Origin: Hyalella azteca
Taxonomy: Eukaryota > Arthropoda > Malacostraca > Amphipoda > Hyalellidae
Assembly (NCBI RefSeq): GCF_000764305.2
Contig: NW_025939677.1
Location: 1-64,000 of the forward strand
Reading direction: 5' to 3'
Length of the DNA: 64,000 nt
Made by a program: the position numbers and the translations under genes. The notes below the pieces were generated by a model. It made no database searches. It was not told the DNA's origin and saw only the letters and a program-made list of their open reading frames with translations. Below are positions 1 to 11,850 of this stretch, piece after piece. Position 1 is the first letter of the stretch; each line of letters begins with the position of its first letter.

Positions 1-252
1 GACGTTGTCCATGCCGTTGAGCATCCATGTCTGCTGCTGCAGGGTGACGTCCATATGGTTGAGCATCCACGCCTGCTGCTGCAGGGCGACGTTGTCCATG
101 CCGTTGAGCATCCATGTCTGCTGCTGCAGGGCGACGTTGTCCATACCGTTGAGCATCCACGCCTGCTGCTGCACGGCGACGTTGTCCATGCCGTTGAGCA
201 TCCATGCCTGCTGCTGCAGGGTGACGTTTTCCATGCCGTTGAGCATCCATGT
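1..252. repeat. 45-bp minisatellite, about 5.5 copies
   Basis: Units of 45 bp (one of 42 bp) share a core of CTGCTGCTGCAG and GAGCATCCA and run from the left edge to about 252. Because 45 is a multiple of three, all frames stay open. The minus strand from an ATG at 246-244 to the window edge reads a 15-residue repeat with the pattern LQQQxWMLNGMDNV. This could be the start of a glutamine-rich repeat protein that continues outside the window, but nothing else supports coding. Confidence 0.85.
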
Positions 253-1600
253 GGAGCTACTGAATTATATCCAGTCGCTTCTAGCTTGCCCCAGCCGCTT
301 TGATGCAGACCGAAGTCCAGGAGAATCAGGCAGACATGACGGCCACAGGGATCGGTGTACAATGAATCGTAGAGCAACTGTTCATTGATGACAATGGCAT
401 CACTGTCTCAGTAAGCTTTTTTACAGTGAGATGCAAACTAAAATCGCACAGCGATCCTGCTATTGGTGTCACCGAGACAGCAATAATCGGATCGCTGACA
501 ACTGGTGACAATCATACCTGCCAACTCCAGTTAAGAATGACTCCTGAATGACAGTCACGTGAGATGCGATATACTTTCGAGGCAGATTCACCTTCAGAAA
601 GTGTCTACGATTTTCTGGTCTCGTTGCCAATTTAACGATCCGCATGGCGGCCGAGTTAATAGACCAATGAAGTAATTCAGCTGGCGAAATGAGTACTCCT
701 CAGAGCTCAACTTGGTAAACCTATAAATGAAATTTTCGCAACGTTCACAGGTAACCGTCTGATTGACCTTGCTCACAGAAATCTCATAGCAGTACTTGCA
801 AACTTTCATTTCTACCTGAGCTGACTTTTGGCTTTTTGTCAAGCGGACCTAGATAGCTTTTCGACTACCTTTTCCCTTCTCTGTCTAGCCATCGCATAAT
901 ACACGGAGACAAACACAGGTTTGAAACTTGATTGAGTTGAGGAAGTTAAAGTTCCGTCGAAAATTCCGACACCGGCACTACAGCTGAAAGAGAGAGATTG
1001 GAGGGAATGAAGGGTCGGCAATCACTCACAATTTCAGTCGCTCAGATAGTGCTACAGTTGGGCAGGGCAATCTGTTAGCCCTATTACCGATTATTCTCAG
1101 CACTATTAAACGATTAATCTCAGTTAGCACTATTGTCGATCAATATTGGGCTGTCAAGTGTCACGACTGATAAGTGTGATTGCATAGGCTTTTGCGGACC
1201 CATTAGCATAGCTGTTTGTCATGCTGATTTCGGTGACGTGCAGGTATATTTTGCGGTTTAACGTCTCTGACGCGCGTGTATTGCCCACTGAGTTCGTACT
1301 ACTTTCTTCACATGCAGTGAGTCCAGCAGCTGGTTCACTTCATTGGGACGAAGCTCGCTGTTACACAGTCAGAGCTCTTGTTGAATGTCAAGCCATTCCG
1401 CATAAAATCGGACACAATCTCACTGAAGCAGATGTTTAGCAACAATCACGATGAAGAAGCAGATGTTTAGAGCTGCACCATTCACCAAATAAATCTTGCT
1501 CCATTTTTGTCATTGACTATCAAAGATGGAAGATAGGGCTTTTGAAAATACAAGTTAGAAAACAGTGTCGTAATTAATCTCTGTACCGTAAGTGTCAGCG
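253..1600 (+). mobile_element. Left arm of a large imperfect inverted repeat
   Basis: This stretch matches the reverse complement of 6128-7463 over its whole length with scattered mismatches and small indels. The outermost shared sequence starts with GAGCTACTGAA at 253 and ends with TTCAGTAGCTTC at 7452-7463. The arms could be long inverted ends of a degenerate DNA transposon, or two copies of one element inserted in opposite directions. Remnants of the same small ORF lie in both arms. The minisatellite at 1-252 directly abuts this outer end. Confidence 0.7.
594..842 (-). pseudogene. PHD/zinc-ribbon-like ORF remnant, left arm
   Basis: The 82-residue ORF carries a spaced pattern of C-x2-C, about 14 residues, C-x2-C, then aromatic and YxF-type residues. 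This resembles the PHD finger found in ORF1 or linker regions of some non-LTR retrotransposons. The copy in the right arm (6890-7006, plus strand) keeps two further cysteines (CIRC) that are lost here, where they read YRFT. The element identity is an inference. It is a relic and not a host gene. Confidence 0.35.
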
Positions 1601-2640
1601 CTGTATTAAGCGCCACCTGAGAACCAGGATATGTGACTAAGATCATGAGGGATAAGACACCATCTATCTAGAGAACTTATCTTGATACGGTGTGGTACTA
1701 CTCGAGTGATACGATATAGGTAAAAGCCTAAGACGTCGACCGTTAGATCGTAGCAGCTGTAACGCGGGTTAAATCGCGGCGTGCGTGCTTAATTGTCAGC
1801 CTCTGCGGGGTCTTACTAAGGTTCCCAGCCCTTTCATAGAATCCCGGCTATTGCGTTATTGGGAAATATTCAGTAAATAAGCATTCTAACCCCAAACACG
1901 TGACCAATGATCGCAATTAAAGGATGAAGAAAAACTGATAAATCAAGAAATATAATAACAAATGAAAGACAAATACAAGAAAACAAATATCTAAACTATA
2001 AACCGCGTGTCTTTCTAGCCCTTGCCTATTAATTACTGATCATGTCCTAACATCGGAGCCTCGCTGAAAAGCAAGAATAAATACAAATTAAAGACTTGAA
2101 TTAACGTAACTCTAACGAAATAATATATAACACATGAATAATAACCTAATATAAATATTCAATATCACCAGAAAAACCACCACTACATTAACACGAAAGA
2201 TTAACACGATAAACAATTTAGGTACTAACCTCTGTGGTGGATCTCATAGCAATGACAAGTTACAGGGCGGGTCTAAACGAGGTCACGTAATAGTTAAAAT
2301 GAAAAAATCCGTACCCTAACTATTGATGAAATTATTTTATTTAAAGGCTGTCCCTAACAGCGTGATCTATCACGTGATGTTGTCTAGACGATGACTTAGG
2401 TCTAGTACTTTTCCATTGATATCTATCACGTCAGGTGAATATTACGTCTCTATTACATATGATCTAATCACATAGTATAATTATAATGAATATGAGACGC
2501 CAGATTGACACCGGACAATAATTATAATAAATATAATGAGACGCCAGATTGACACCGGACATAATGTCTGTCCCGTAATATTTTATTGAATTATAAGAGA
2601 TATATAACATCTAGACTCTAGAGCAAAAGAAAAATTTTCT
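1601..2640. other. AT-rich stretch, no gene seen
   Basis: I see no coding signal. This segment sits inside the left half of the inverted-repeat structure and has no counterpart in the right half, where only about 100-150 unrelated bases lie at the same place. A short direct duplication (ATGAGACGCCAGATTGACAC, about 2490-2510 and 2535-2555) is the only internal structure. Confidence 0.5.
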
Positions 2641-2755
2641 CTAGTGAATGTTTTGAACATATGCAGCTTTAAAAAAATATCATTTTAAATACCCGACCCG
2701 TGTATGCAAATGGACAAATACCCGTGCAGGCACCTGGTGCAACCCTGAATTTACA
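2641..2755 (+). repeat. Inner part of the left inverted-repeat arm
   Basis: The motif AAATACCCGACCCGTGTATG and its surroundings recur as the reverse complement at about 5916-6030. This shows that the inverted repeat resumes here after the unmatched segment 1601-2640. The whole structure therefore runs from 253 to 7463, with a unique core of about 3.1 kb. Confidence 0.7.
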
Positions 2756-4891
2756 CCGAGACAAATGGGTGGGTCTGGCTGACCCACCTTGGTGAGTCAA
2801 CCGCCGTCCCAAAAAGATGCACTTTTTTGACTCACTTGCTCCATTTGTGGGTCATACTGACCTGTTGCCCTTTGAATTTAAGGTATGACTCACTTGTGGC
2901 CTCAAATCGCTTACCTACAGTACGAACCAAACGTTCGTACACTTCATGCACTGTGTGACTGTTATGGAGGAGGAATAATAATACTCAAACATTCAAGTAC
3001 GGGTTGTAAATTCCAAAGCACCAGTTCTGCAGGGGCTTTCTCCTTTTTACCATAATGATCTGGAGTACCGGTAGAAGAACGGGCTCTTGGCAGCCAAAGA
3101 GCACCAGAAGAGAAGGCATGAGGTAGGATATCAGCAGCAGGTGAACGGGCAGCAGATACCTCCAACAGGGACTACACTGGAAGGAGCTTCATCCGTTCTG
3201 ATGGCTTGGAAATTATCGGTGGTATGGCTTGTTATCGAAATTAATTGGTATGGCTTGGAAATTATCGCCAGAAGATGAGAAGCCATTTTCTGAAATTCAA
3301 AGATGTACGACACCAAATCAAATGTAGCCTATTTGCAATGTTAGTTCATTAGAAAAATATATTTTGCTAACCATTAGGCACAAAAGCAAGCGTCAGTCCA
3401 ATTCTTTTTCAAACGGGGGACAAATATCCCTGAACTAACTGTTGTTGGTAGAAATGTTTAAACACATTCCTACTACAAGAGATTCACAGTGCCATGACTG
3501 TAGCTGATCATGACCAACACCCTGTGCTGCCTCATTACCAGTCACAAAATACAACTTCTGAACCCCAAGAAGCTTGATAATGCCATCAGCATGGGAAGAT
3601 AACTAAACTGGTAACCTGTGAACGGTTGCATTTCCTGACAGATCTGACAGAAGCTTGCCATCTCATCGATTTAATTGGACAGTAATCAATCTTAATAGAT
3701 ACAGCAGTTGCAAAATATCTGAAAACAGTAAGGCTAACAAGTAAAAATAAATAAAAATGACTGATGACAGGCAACATTCACTTATGCTTGGCAATCTCTA
3801 CGACTGCTTTCTTGCCAATTTTGGACAGCCATTTCTAAAAGAATAAAAGGTAAGCAAACATTGTTGATGTGTAGATGTAGTTAACACACTACAAATAAAG
3901 TAAATGGATAATAACAGCTTCTTTTTAAGGGAAATGAGCGAGTTATTAGTTCTCAAAATAGCAATTTATTATTTTTCTAAGATATCATCGGTATTCACAA
4001 ACCAAACTTTTGCACTCTTGAGGCACCCCTAAACATCATCTTATCAGCCAATTTTTGGCAAATGATCATAACTCGTCTACAGGAAGTTTTCTGGAGGTGA
4101 AACCCTGAAGTTTAAGAAAATTTCTTTTTGAGACACTGCTGACCCTTCTGATTACAAATTTGATGGCGAATCGTAACCCATAAGAAGTTCCTCCTTCAGT
4201 AGGGAAGGTGGGTAGGTGAGAGCTCGGCAGCAGTGTTGCGCTGAAAACGTATATTAATTAGACTTATTTCATATGATGTGAGTAATTTTCCAAATTTTTT
4301 CGAGGAAAAGCATCATTTTTACCCTGAAACATTGTGATAGATCATATTTTTGCAGTGTAAAGTTCCTCAAAGTTCGTGATGTAGGGGCGGGTACTAGCAC
4401 TGCCTGTAACTATTTACCTGCATTTCTTGACAACGGTCAATATCTTTCTTCTTACTTATGGCCAATACACTATAATTCTCTGCTTACACAGTAATCAAGT
4501 TAGCTCCACCACGAAATATTAAGCATTCTTCAAATACAGCCTCTACAATACACACACATTTGAATGTGGAATTAACTTATTATGCACGCGCCAGGTGATG
4601 ACATATAAAAACCAATGCATTGCATTTCCTCAATATTTACAACACTTGGCATCAATATTTCAGAGTTATATCAAGAACCAATTATTCATTATATTATTCA
4701 TCAATTATTCAGAGCTATATAAATATATCAGGATCTTTTCAAAGTTAATGGAGTACAGAATATCACATAATTAAGTTACGAAACAAGAGGAGAGCAGAAG
4801 TTCGATGCCTGCCTGAGGCCGAGGGTACGAGTGTAAGAATTTTCGGAGCGAGCAGGGATGAAGTGAAACCAAAAATCTAACGCCCCCTCAC
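2756..4891. other. Core of the inverted-repeat structure, no gene recognised
   Basis: Only short, unrelated ORFs are present. I recognise no domain, RNA gene or transposase in this core. If the flanking arms belong to one DNA element, its transposase is not visible here, so the element would be non-autonomous. Confidence 0.4.
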
Positions 4892-5006
4892 TTTTGGATG
4901 CAACAACTTCCTTCTTGCCCGTGACGAGAGCGTAGACGATGCCAGCAACGCACATTGAACTTATGAAAGCGGAGGGCAAAACCAAAATGCCGAATCGTGT
5001 AGCCAT
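4892..5006 (-). CDS. Possible first coding exon with hydrophobic N-terminus
   Basis: From ATG at 5006 the frame encodes a hydrophobic stretch starting MATRFGILVLPSAF, followed by charged residues (TGKKEVV). After 38 codons plus one base comes a good donor, GTGAGG, at 4891-4886. The local base composition is richer in G+C than its neighbours. This looks like a signal-anchor exon with phase 1, but I found no matching downstream exon at lower coordinates. It could also be a chance ORF: unspliced it runs 76 codons to 4776. The product is unidentified. Confidence 0.25.
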
Positions 5007-5069
5007 TCATATACTTCTCTTCAGTACACGTCCGCAGATAGGCAGCAGCATATAATCAACGGAGTTCCG

Positions 5070-5291
5070 TCTCTAAGGGTTTGCACACAGTGAAAGCAGG
5101 TTTGCCCGCGTGCTGGTTACCTGCTTAGGCTGGCGCCTGAAATTGAAATAAATAGGCCTGGCGCTGGCCTATTCGTACAGGTTTGCACTGTGAACACTTA
5201 TATTATTATCCTATGTTCATTCTTTAGGCAGGTTGGAGCAGGTTGCCCGCGCGGGCAAACCTGCTTTCATTGTGTGCGTACCCTTAGAGAT
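5070..5291. mobile_element. MITE of about 220 bp with 38-40 bp terminal inverted repeats
   Basis: The left end (5070-5110, containing TTTGCACACAGTGAAAGCAG) pairs with the right end (5249-5291, containing CTGCTTTCATTGTGTGCG) with few mismatches. There is no ORF. Further GC-rich words (CAGGTTTGC, GGCGCTGG) repeat inside. The ends resemble hAT/P-type non-autonomous elements, but I could not fix a clean target-site duplication. Confidence 0.75.
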
Positions 5292-6127
5292 GTGAATGAG
5301 CAGTAGGAGCTCCTTGCGCTTGTTTGGAGCGCTTGTTTGACCCTCATCAAGTGAATTAATACGGTTCTGAAAGAGTTTTCCGAAACAGTTTTTTATTTTG
5401 TTAATGAATGTTTGCAGACGTAACATCTATGTATTTGCTCCCAAGTATATCATACATGGCGAGAAATTTTGTGTTAAACTGTTGAACACTTCTCATTTTT
5501 AACATGAAAATATCATTGTTTTTATATTAAATGAGAATATCATCGTTTTTATATTTATTTAACTCACTAAAACCTTTTTGAATTCCTATAGAAGTGGATT
5601 CAAGACCAGTGGCTGGTATGGTTTTAAGTTCCATGTATTGCGTGGAGTAGAGATTTTATGCCAGCCTTTTCCATCATTATGTTTTCCTCTTGCAATAATG
5701 AAATCCTGACTGTGCAGTTAGTTTAAGAATTTCAGCGAATCACTAAAGTGAACCAGCTGGCTATGATGACCTTATCGTTGAAGAAGTATGTCAACTCCAT
5801 CATACAGTCAGCTGCCGTTCATAGGACCTGCATGGGAGGAAATGGTAGGATACTATTTCATATAATTACGTTCAATTACTGACCAGAAGGGAAATAAAAG
5901 CACTCTTGCATGCCTAAATTCAGGGCTGCACCAGGTGCCTGCTCAGGTATTTGTCCATTTGCATACACGGGTCGGGTATTTAAAATGATAAGTTTTTAAT
6001 GTATCCAAACGCTCAAAATATTCACTAAAGACTGTCCAGCCTGCCGCGCAAGCCTAACGTTATAATAAGAGTAAAATCAGATTGTGCGCTAAATATAATT
6101 TATCTTTAATAATTCCCTGATATATTG
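5292..6127. other. No gene; inner right inverted-repeat arm from about 5916
   Basis: Positions 5292-5915 show no recognisable gene or element. From about 5916 to 6030 the sequence is the reverse complement of 2641-2755. Positions 6031-6127 are AT-rich filler not shared with the left arm. Confidence 0.5.
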
Positions 6128-7463
6128 CGGTACAGAGATTACTTACGACTCTGTTCTGTAACTTGTATTCTCAAAAGCCCTCTCCTCCATCTTTGATGGA
6201 CAATGACAATAACAGAACAAGATTAAATCGGTATATGTTCGAGCTCTAAACATTTGCTTCTTCGTTGTGATCATCATGAGTGATATTGTACCGATTTTAT
6301 GCGGAAGGGTTTGTCATGTAGCAAAAGGCTCTGGCTATGTTACAGCGAGCCTCGTACTGATGAAGTGAACCAGCTGCTGGACTCGCGGCAAGTGAAGAAA
6401 GTCAGGACGGACTCAGTGGGCAATACACGCGCGTTAGAGACCTCTAACCACAAAATATGTTTGCACGTCCCCGAAACCAGCATGACAAACAGCTAAGCTA
6501 ATGGGTCCGCAGAAGCCTATGCAATCAAGTGACACCTTATCAGCCATGCCACTTATCCGCCGTGATCGACAATAGTGCTAAATAAGATTAATCGTTCAAT
6601 AGTGCGAACAGATCCCCCGAAGTGTATAGCACTATCTGAGCTACTGAAATTGTGAGTGAGTTCCTATCTTTCATTCCCTCCCATGCACCCTTATCTCTCT
6701 TCTTTGCTCAGCTATAATGCATGGCGAAGTCGAAATTTTCGACGGAACTGAAACTTGCCCAACTGAATTCAGTTTTAAACCTGCGTTTGTCTCCGTGCAT
6801 TGTAGGATGGCTGGACAGAGAAGAAAGGTAGTCGAATATCCTCAAGTTTCGCCAGACAAAAAGCAAAAATCATATCAGCTCACTTAGAGATGAAAGTTTG
6901 CAAGCACTGCAGAGAGATTTCTGTGAGCAAGGTTGATCAGACGGTCACCTGTGAACGTTGCAAAGATTTCATTTGTATCAGGTGTTCGAAGTTGAGCTCT
7001 GAGTAGTACTCATTTCGCTAGCTGAATTACTTCATTGGTCTATTCACTCGGCCGCCATGCGGATCATTAAATTGGCAACGAGACCCGAAATTCGAAAAAA
7101 ATTTCTCATGGTTAATCTGCCTCGAAAGTACATCGCATCTCACGTGGCTGCCATTCAGGAGTCATTCTTAATTGGTGTTGGCAGGGATGATGGTCACCAG
7201 TTGTCAGCGATCAGATTATTGCTATGTCGGTGACACCAACAGCAGCTAGGATCGCTGTGCGATTTTAGTTTGCATCACACTGTAATAAAAAGGCTGATAG
7301 AGACAGTGATGCCATTGTCATCAATGAACAGTTGCTCTACGATGCATTTACATTGTACACCGATCCCTGTGGCCGTCATGTCTGCCTGCTTTCTCCTGGA
7401 CTTCGGTCTGCATCACAGCTGCTTGGGTAAACTAGCAGCGACTGAATATACTTCAGTAGCTTC
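6128..7463 (-). mobile_element. Right arm of the large imperfect inverted repeat
   Basis: This is the reverse complement of 253-1600 with scattered substitutions and indels. Shared landmarks in inverted order include CGGTACAGAGATTA, AGCTGAATTACTTCATTGG, and CCTGGACTTCGGTCTGCATC. The outer end is near 7463. The substitutions suggest that the two arms have been diverging for a long time. Confidence 0.7.
6890..7006 (+). pseudogene. PHD-like ORF remnant, right arm
   Basis: ATG at 6890 opens 38 codons ending in TAG at 7004. The peptide has three CxxC-type pairs (CKHC, CERC, CIRC), which is closer to an intact PHD/zinc finger than the left-arm copy. Homology to the left-arm ORF continues beyond the TAG, so this copy has a nonsense mutation. 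The relation to non-LTR retrotransposon PHD fingers is inferred from the spacing. Confidence 0.35.
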
Positions 7464-9374
7464 GATACTATACAAACCGATACAACGTATTTTCGACAGA
7501 AAATTTGAAGTACTATAGAGTATATAGTTTGCTATATCGATTAACTTGACGACCTTTTAAATTGCTGAATGAAAACTTTCATTCGCCTATGAGGTCTCAG
7601 CAGCAAGAAAGCAGCACAACGTCACGGCTCACGCTGCAGCAGCCTTCGGCTCCATCGCGATCCTTTTTTCACCGGCATCAGAGCTACACGATATGTTTTC
7701 AGCAGTCAAAGCTAGACAATACGATGTCAGCAGACAAAGTAATGCGATATGAAGTCAGCGAAGCCATTTACCGTCGACGGAATAAGTAAATCGGCTACCG
7801 ACTGCTATCCTTCCCTAAATGCACTGTAGCGTACCGTATATATATATATTTTGAAATTCTAGATAATCGGTTATGTTACTATGATCCATGTGCTCTCAGA
7901 TGAAAAAGAATACAAGATCCACTTCTTCCTACAGTACTTGGGCTGGACTTCCCAAGATAAAGAAACACACAAGATAAACAAGTTATTCTAGCAATAATAA
8001 TGTCTCGTGAAGTGTAGGGATTTTATTCGGGATTTCTTAGACAACGCTATGAAGAAAAAGATCAAAAGAACCAATGTGGTGAATGTAGAATTAGGAGAGC
8101 GAGTTGACGATCCCGTAGCTGAAGAGGTACGCTTAATGTTCTTGTGTCTTTATAACCTCTACTGTATCTGTTGATACTGTATTTATAATATATCTTGTTT
8201 CTTATGGTGTTATCAATTTGGTTTTGAGGATTTATTTTCATATCGGTGTAAGGTAATTTATCGAATTGATCGTTAAATAGACTTTGTTCTTTGTAGGAGT
8301 CACCGTTGCCTAACAAGCCGTTACCTACGCCTTGTCGCTCCTGTGCTCTAACTTTAATCTAGAATACTTATGCGAATTTGTAAGCACCAATTGTCATAAA
8401 TGTTCCTTGAATCTGAGTTAATTATTAAACCTCGGCACGCAAGATCGTTACTTGAAACTTTTCGTCTCAAAAACGCACGGACAGGGAGCATTCCGTTATT
8501 TTGATTAGACGAAACAGTGGCGAATCAAACTCAAAATCGAGGAAACGTCAACAATAATTGAAGTTCGTAACTCTTTCAGCCATTAACGGCTTCTCAAAAT
8601 AAAGCCACCAATAACAGACGAGAAATTGGTCGCTACGCGTACTTGAGTAAGTATTGATAGAACGGCCAGCTGTGGTCGTATACACACGCAATATCCTTAT
8701 TATGAATAATTTGATTTTTTACTAAATCTTTGTCTGATTCGTTTAGCCTATGAAACAATATTTTGATTATACGCTAAACATTCTGACTTTGTATATAACT
8801 AGAATAAGGTGTTCTTGGAACCATTCCGAATACAATAAGCGTCTGGTGGGTAAGTTGTTATTCAAATTTTAATGCCAAATAAAATTTGCTAACTCCACAT
8901 TCCTTCAGTGATAAATCATCGTGATATATGTTACCAATTTGGTCACAGTGCATAAATGCCAATTTCATGTAATCCGGCAATTTAAAAGCGCCTTGGAGAA
9001 CGTTTGTTCATACGTTAAGTAGAATTGTCAAAAAATTCATACCACTGGTATAAGCCTGTATTCCATTCCAATTTCATGTTACTAATTTTTTTTTGGAATT
9101 CTAGTATCTCCCGCGAGATTTAGCCTATAAAGCACCGGCTTCATTTCGCGGATTGAAGGCCTACATAAGAGACTTCTTGTGAAGTCGAAGGAATTTCACT
9201 GTCGCTCAGCCGCTCTAAACCACATCCGGCCTTTCTTATGAACTGGTCTAGGAAATCTCTTGGCAATCGTCTGATCTGATGTAGATTTAGTAACTTTTGT
9301 GAACAAAATCGATATGTGCTGTGAGCTAATGGAAGGGGTTTGAACTGAAGAAAGCTCCATCATTATCCTTGACT
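7464..9374. other. No gene recognised
   Basis: Short ORFs on both strands lack any recognisable domain or splice-consistent continuation. There is a short TA microsatellite near 7838-7850. I see no repeat of note. Confidence 0.45.
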
Positions 9375-9375
9375 C

Positions 9376-9690
9376 TGCAGCGCTGGTGCAGTGGTGAGAC
9401 TCTGTCTCTCGCACCCAGCTCCCGGGTTCGAGTCCCACTGAGGACAAGTTCTTCCGGGAAGCTCAGCTCATGGTCAACTCAGCCATTCATTAAACTCTGG
9501 TTGATAAATGAGTATCTGGCTTGTCCAGGGTGCTGTGTAATGCAAAAATGATTCTGGCGAGTCAGCGTGCCAGTGATGGTCGTGGAACTACCAGTGGCAT
9601 TAAGTGTCCGGAAAAACTGACCGATCACCCCCTTCCTTACATAGTCGCCACTACCAGGATGGGCAATTACAACAACAACAACAACTCTGC
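9376..9690 (+). mobile_element. tRNA-derived SINE
   Basis: The head carries an RNA polymerase III box A-like sequence, TGGTGCAGTGGTGAG (from 9384), and a canonical box B, GGTTCGAGTCC (9425-9435), about 41 bp apart as in tRNA promoters. A non-tRNA body follows, and it ends in an (AAC)n tail at about 9670-9686. It does not fold as a full tRNA gene, because no acceptor-stem partner follows box B, so a SINE is the better reading. Confidence 0.7.
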
Positions 9691-10185
9691 AGCATGAGAT
9701 GCATGACGCCAGTAAGGTAGGGATCATCGTCCCACCCCAACTCCAGAATCTAGATCCCTTTATGGAATGAATAGTTCATTGTGGCCTAAGTCCCGTTTAG
9801 TTCTGACATGTCGTAGTTGTTCATCATGTAGAAGGATATATTGACACGTATTTAATCCTAGGCATGCCTGCGCACTTTTTCAATATTATATATAGTTGCA
9901 TTGGTTGTATTCGATTTCCTTTAAAACGGAGTCATACTACGGTCGCCAGGTTACTGAACTGAAACTTAACCGTTTCAGTTCTCGCCCTTATGGCTCTGTA
10001 CCCTGCTTTTCGCAGTTTGCTTCTCGTTCATATAGTGCCCTAATCGCGACATATAAGTACATCAACCATACGAGCATGACGTGATGAAACCGTCCAGCCA
10101 TTCCATCACGAGTGATTCTAACGCATTAATCAGGTCCCTGGGCTCATTTCATTGACAGGATGACATCTCTATAACGGCTGATAGT
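9691..10185. other. No gene recognised
   Basis: Unique-looking sequence without a coding or repeat signal that I can support. Confidence 0.4.
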
Positions 10186-10346
10186 AAAAAAATATAACTC
10201 GGTACTCACTGCAGTGAGTGACAGAGAGCGCATTTTCTCGCCGACGATAACGTGAAATCACGGACGGACAGACAGACAGACGGTCGGACAGACGGACATG
10301 GCGAGCACAGTAGCGCCTTTTTTCCATGAGAAAATGCGCTAAAAAG
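10186..10346 (+). mobile_element. Dispersed MITE-like repeat, copy 1 (about 160 bp)
   Basis: The element begins AAAAATATAACTCGGTA and ends with GCGCTAAAAA, with a GGACGGACAGACAGAC-type purine-rich centre. A second copy in the same orientation lies at 19388-19552. The inner ends are partly inverted (GAGCGCATTTTCTC against GAGAAAATGCGC). The second copy interrupts a LINE 3' region, which shows that the sequence is mobile. Confidence 0.7.
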
Positions 10347-10660
10347 GAGGTAAGTAATGGGAATGTGGTGGGTAATGCTGCTCAGGATCGCCATTACCAG
10401 GCTCGGTGGAAACCAACTTTGCTGATGAATTTCATGAACTTACTGCGTGAATTGCGTGAATGACATTTCTCTCTCTTAAACCTGCGTATCATTTAATGAC
10501 CTATACATTTCACACCTATACATTTCAACTAATTGTATCAAGAGTCTTTCGTAATTATAGATCTGTAAAATCTGCTGGAGAACGAGACCCTCCTTGAAAC
10601 CAGACACGAGTTTCCCATCACAGGTGAAATAATATTGACACATGACAACCGCTGAGCTAC

Positions 10661-10696
10661 TGTCGGTTTACTGCGTTTGTTCGCAGTAAACCGACA
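10661..10696. repeat. Perfect 15-bp hairpin
   Basis: TGTCGGTTTACTGCG (10661-10675) is followed by a six-base loop, TTTGTT, and the exact reverse complement (10682-10696). No poly-T or gene context defines a role. Confidence 0.75.
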
Positions 10697-11369
10697 ACAA
10701 AAATGCGGGAATTACTCGAGAGAGAAATAACTCCCGATCAAGAAGTAAGTAACTCCGACGCTCGTGATGTCAATAATTATTGTAACGCACAGTAGAGATT
10801 AACCCTTTTGTGTAGTAACCGTAATTCCTAATTGCCTTGCTCTTAGATACCAGTAGCATTGAAGACGATTAACGTATTTGATCACAGTGGGTTGCGGAAG
10901 GTTCGGCATTTACATAATTACGCTATGCCAAAAAGACGGCGTTGATGAATTTCCTCCAGTCCTTGCTATCAATAGTTCACTAAATTGAAAATTTCATAAT
11001 TTCCAAAATGAGCATCCATTCGGCTGCAAACTACAGCCTGTTGGGCCAGTTTCGGTACTGCACTGGAAGCTGAACATAGCTCTCTCCCGATGAGAACAAA
11101 GCTCTCTCCCGATGAGAAATATAACGTTGAACGTGATTCTCGACGTATTCCCGCGATATGTCTATAAATCTTAGTCCGCAAAAATTGGAGCCCACCGGTC
11201 TGAGCTTACTTTATGCACAGCTTGTGTCCAAATTAGACTTGACTTCTATTTAGATGATAGTTTAGCTCTACTGAGAAGAGTCAAAAATGGTATTAGGTCG
11301 TTGGTATTTGAAGTATGCATTAATGAGAATGTAAATTCGTACTAAATGCATTTAGACGTTAAAAGGATA
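10697..11369. other. No gene recognised
   Basis: A short direct duplication of GCTCTCTCCCGATGAGAA (about 11082-11118) is the only structure noticed. Confidence 0.4.
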
Positions 11370-11850
11370 TACAGGGGTTGGATAAAATAAGTGAAACACC
11401 TGATATTTGATAGCGTAATTATTGAACAAGTTATAAACAATAGAAACGTGACAATTTTCATTGTTTCTGCTTATTGATGTTATATTCGTGCACAGATATA
11501 TATAGTAAATTTTTGTGCCTATATCCTATAAATGGCAAACCTTTCTTCTAAAAAAGCAAAATTGTTGGTGCTCGTGTGGCAGGTGCTAGTGTGACAAAAC
11601 TTCTCGAATGCTTGACGTTTCTAGAGGTACTGTCTCAGAAGTAATGACTGCTTTTGAAAGGGAAGGAAAAACGTCCTCAGCAAGGCACAGGTCTGAGTTC
11701 TCTGTGAAGTGGAAGTTCTCAAGTTCTCTCAAGTGAAGTGGTCTTAAGTGGAAGTTCTCTGAGAGAGACCGTCGGCACCTAAATCGAATTTTAAGGGACA
11801 ATCGAAAGATCACGGCTGAAATTGAGTACTCATCGACAGAACCACACCAT

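Noticed and set aside
5..388. Plus-strand ORF of 127 codons over the minisatellite
   Set aside because: It is open only because the repeat period is divisible by three. The peptide is a simple cysteine-rich repeat, and a parallel plus frame is open as well.
9376..9450. tRNA gene
   Set aside because: Box A and box B are present, but no acceptor stem closes after box B, and an unrelated body with an (AAC)n tail follows. SINE is the better call.
10250..10320. CRISPR-like or simple GGACAGAC array
   Set aside because: The short purine-rich repeat is the centre of a dispersed MITE. There are no regularly spaced direct repeats with unique spacers anywhere in the window.
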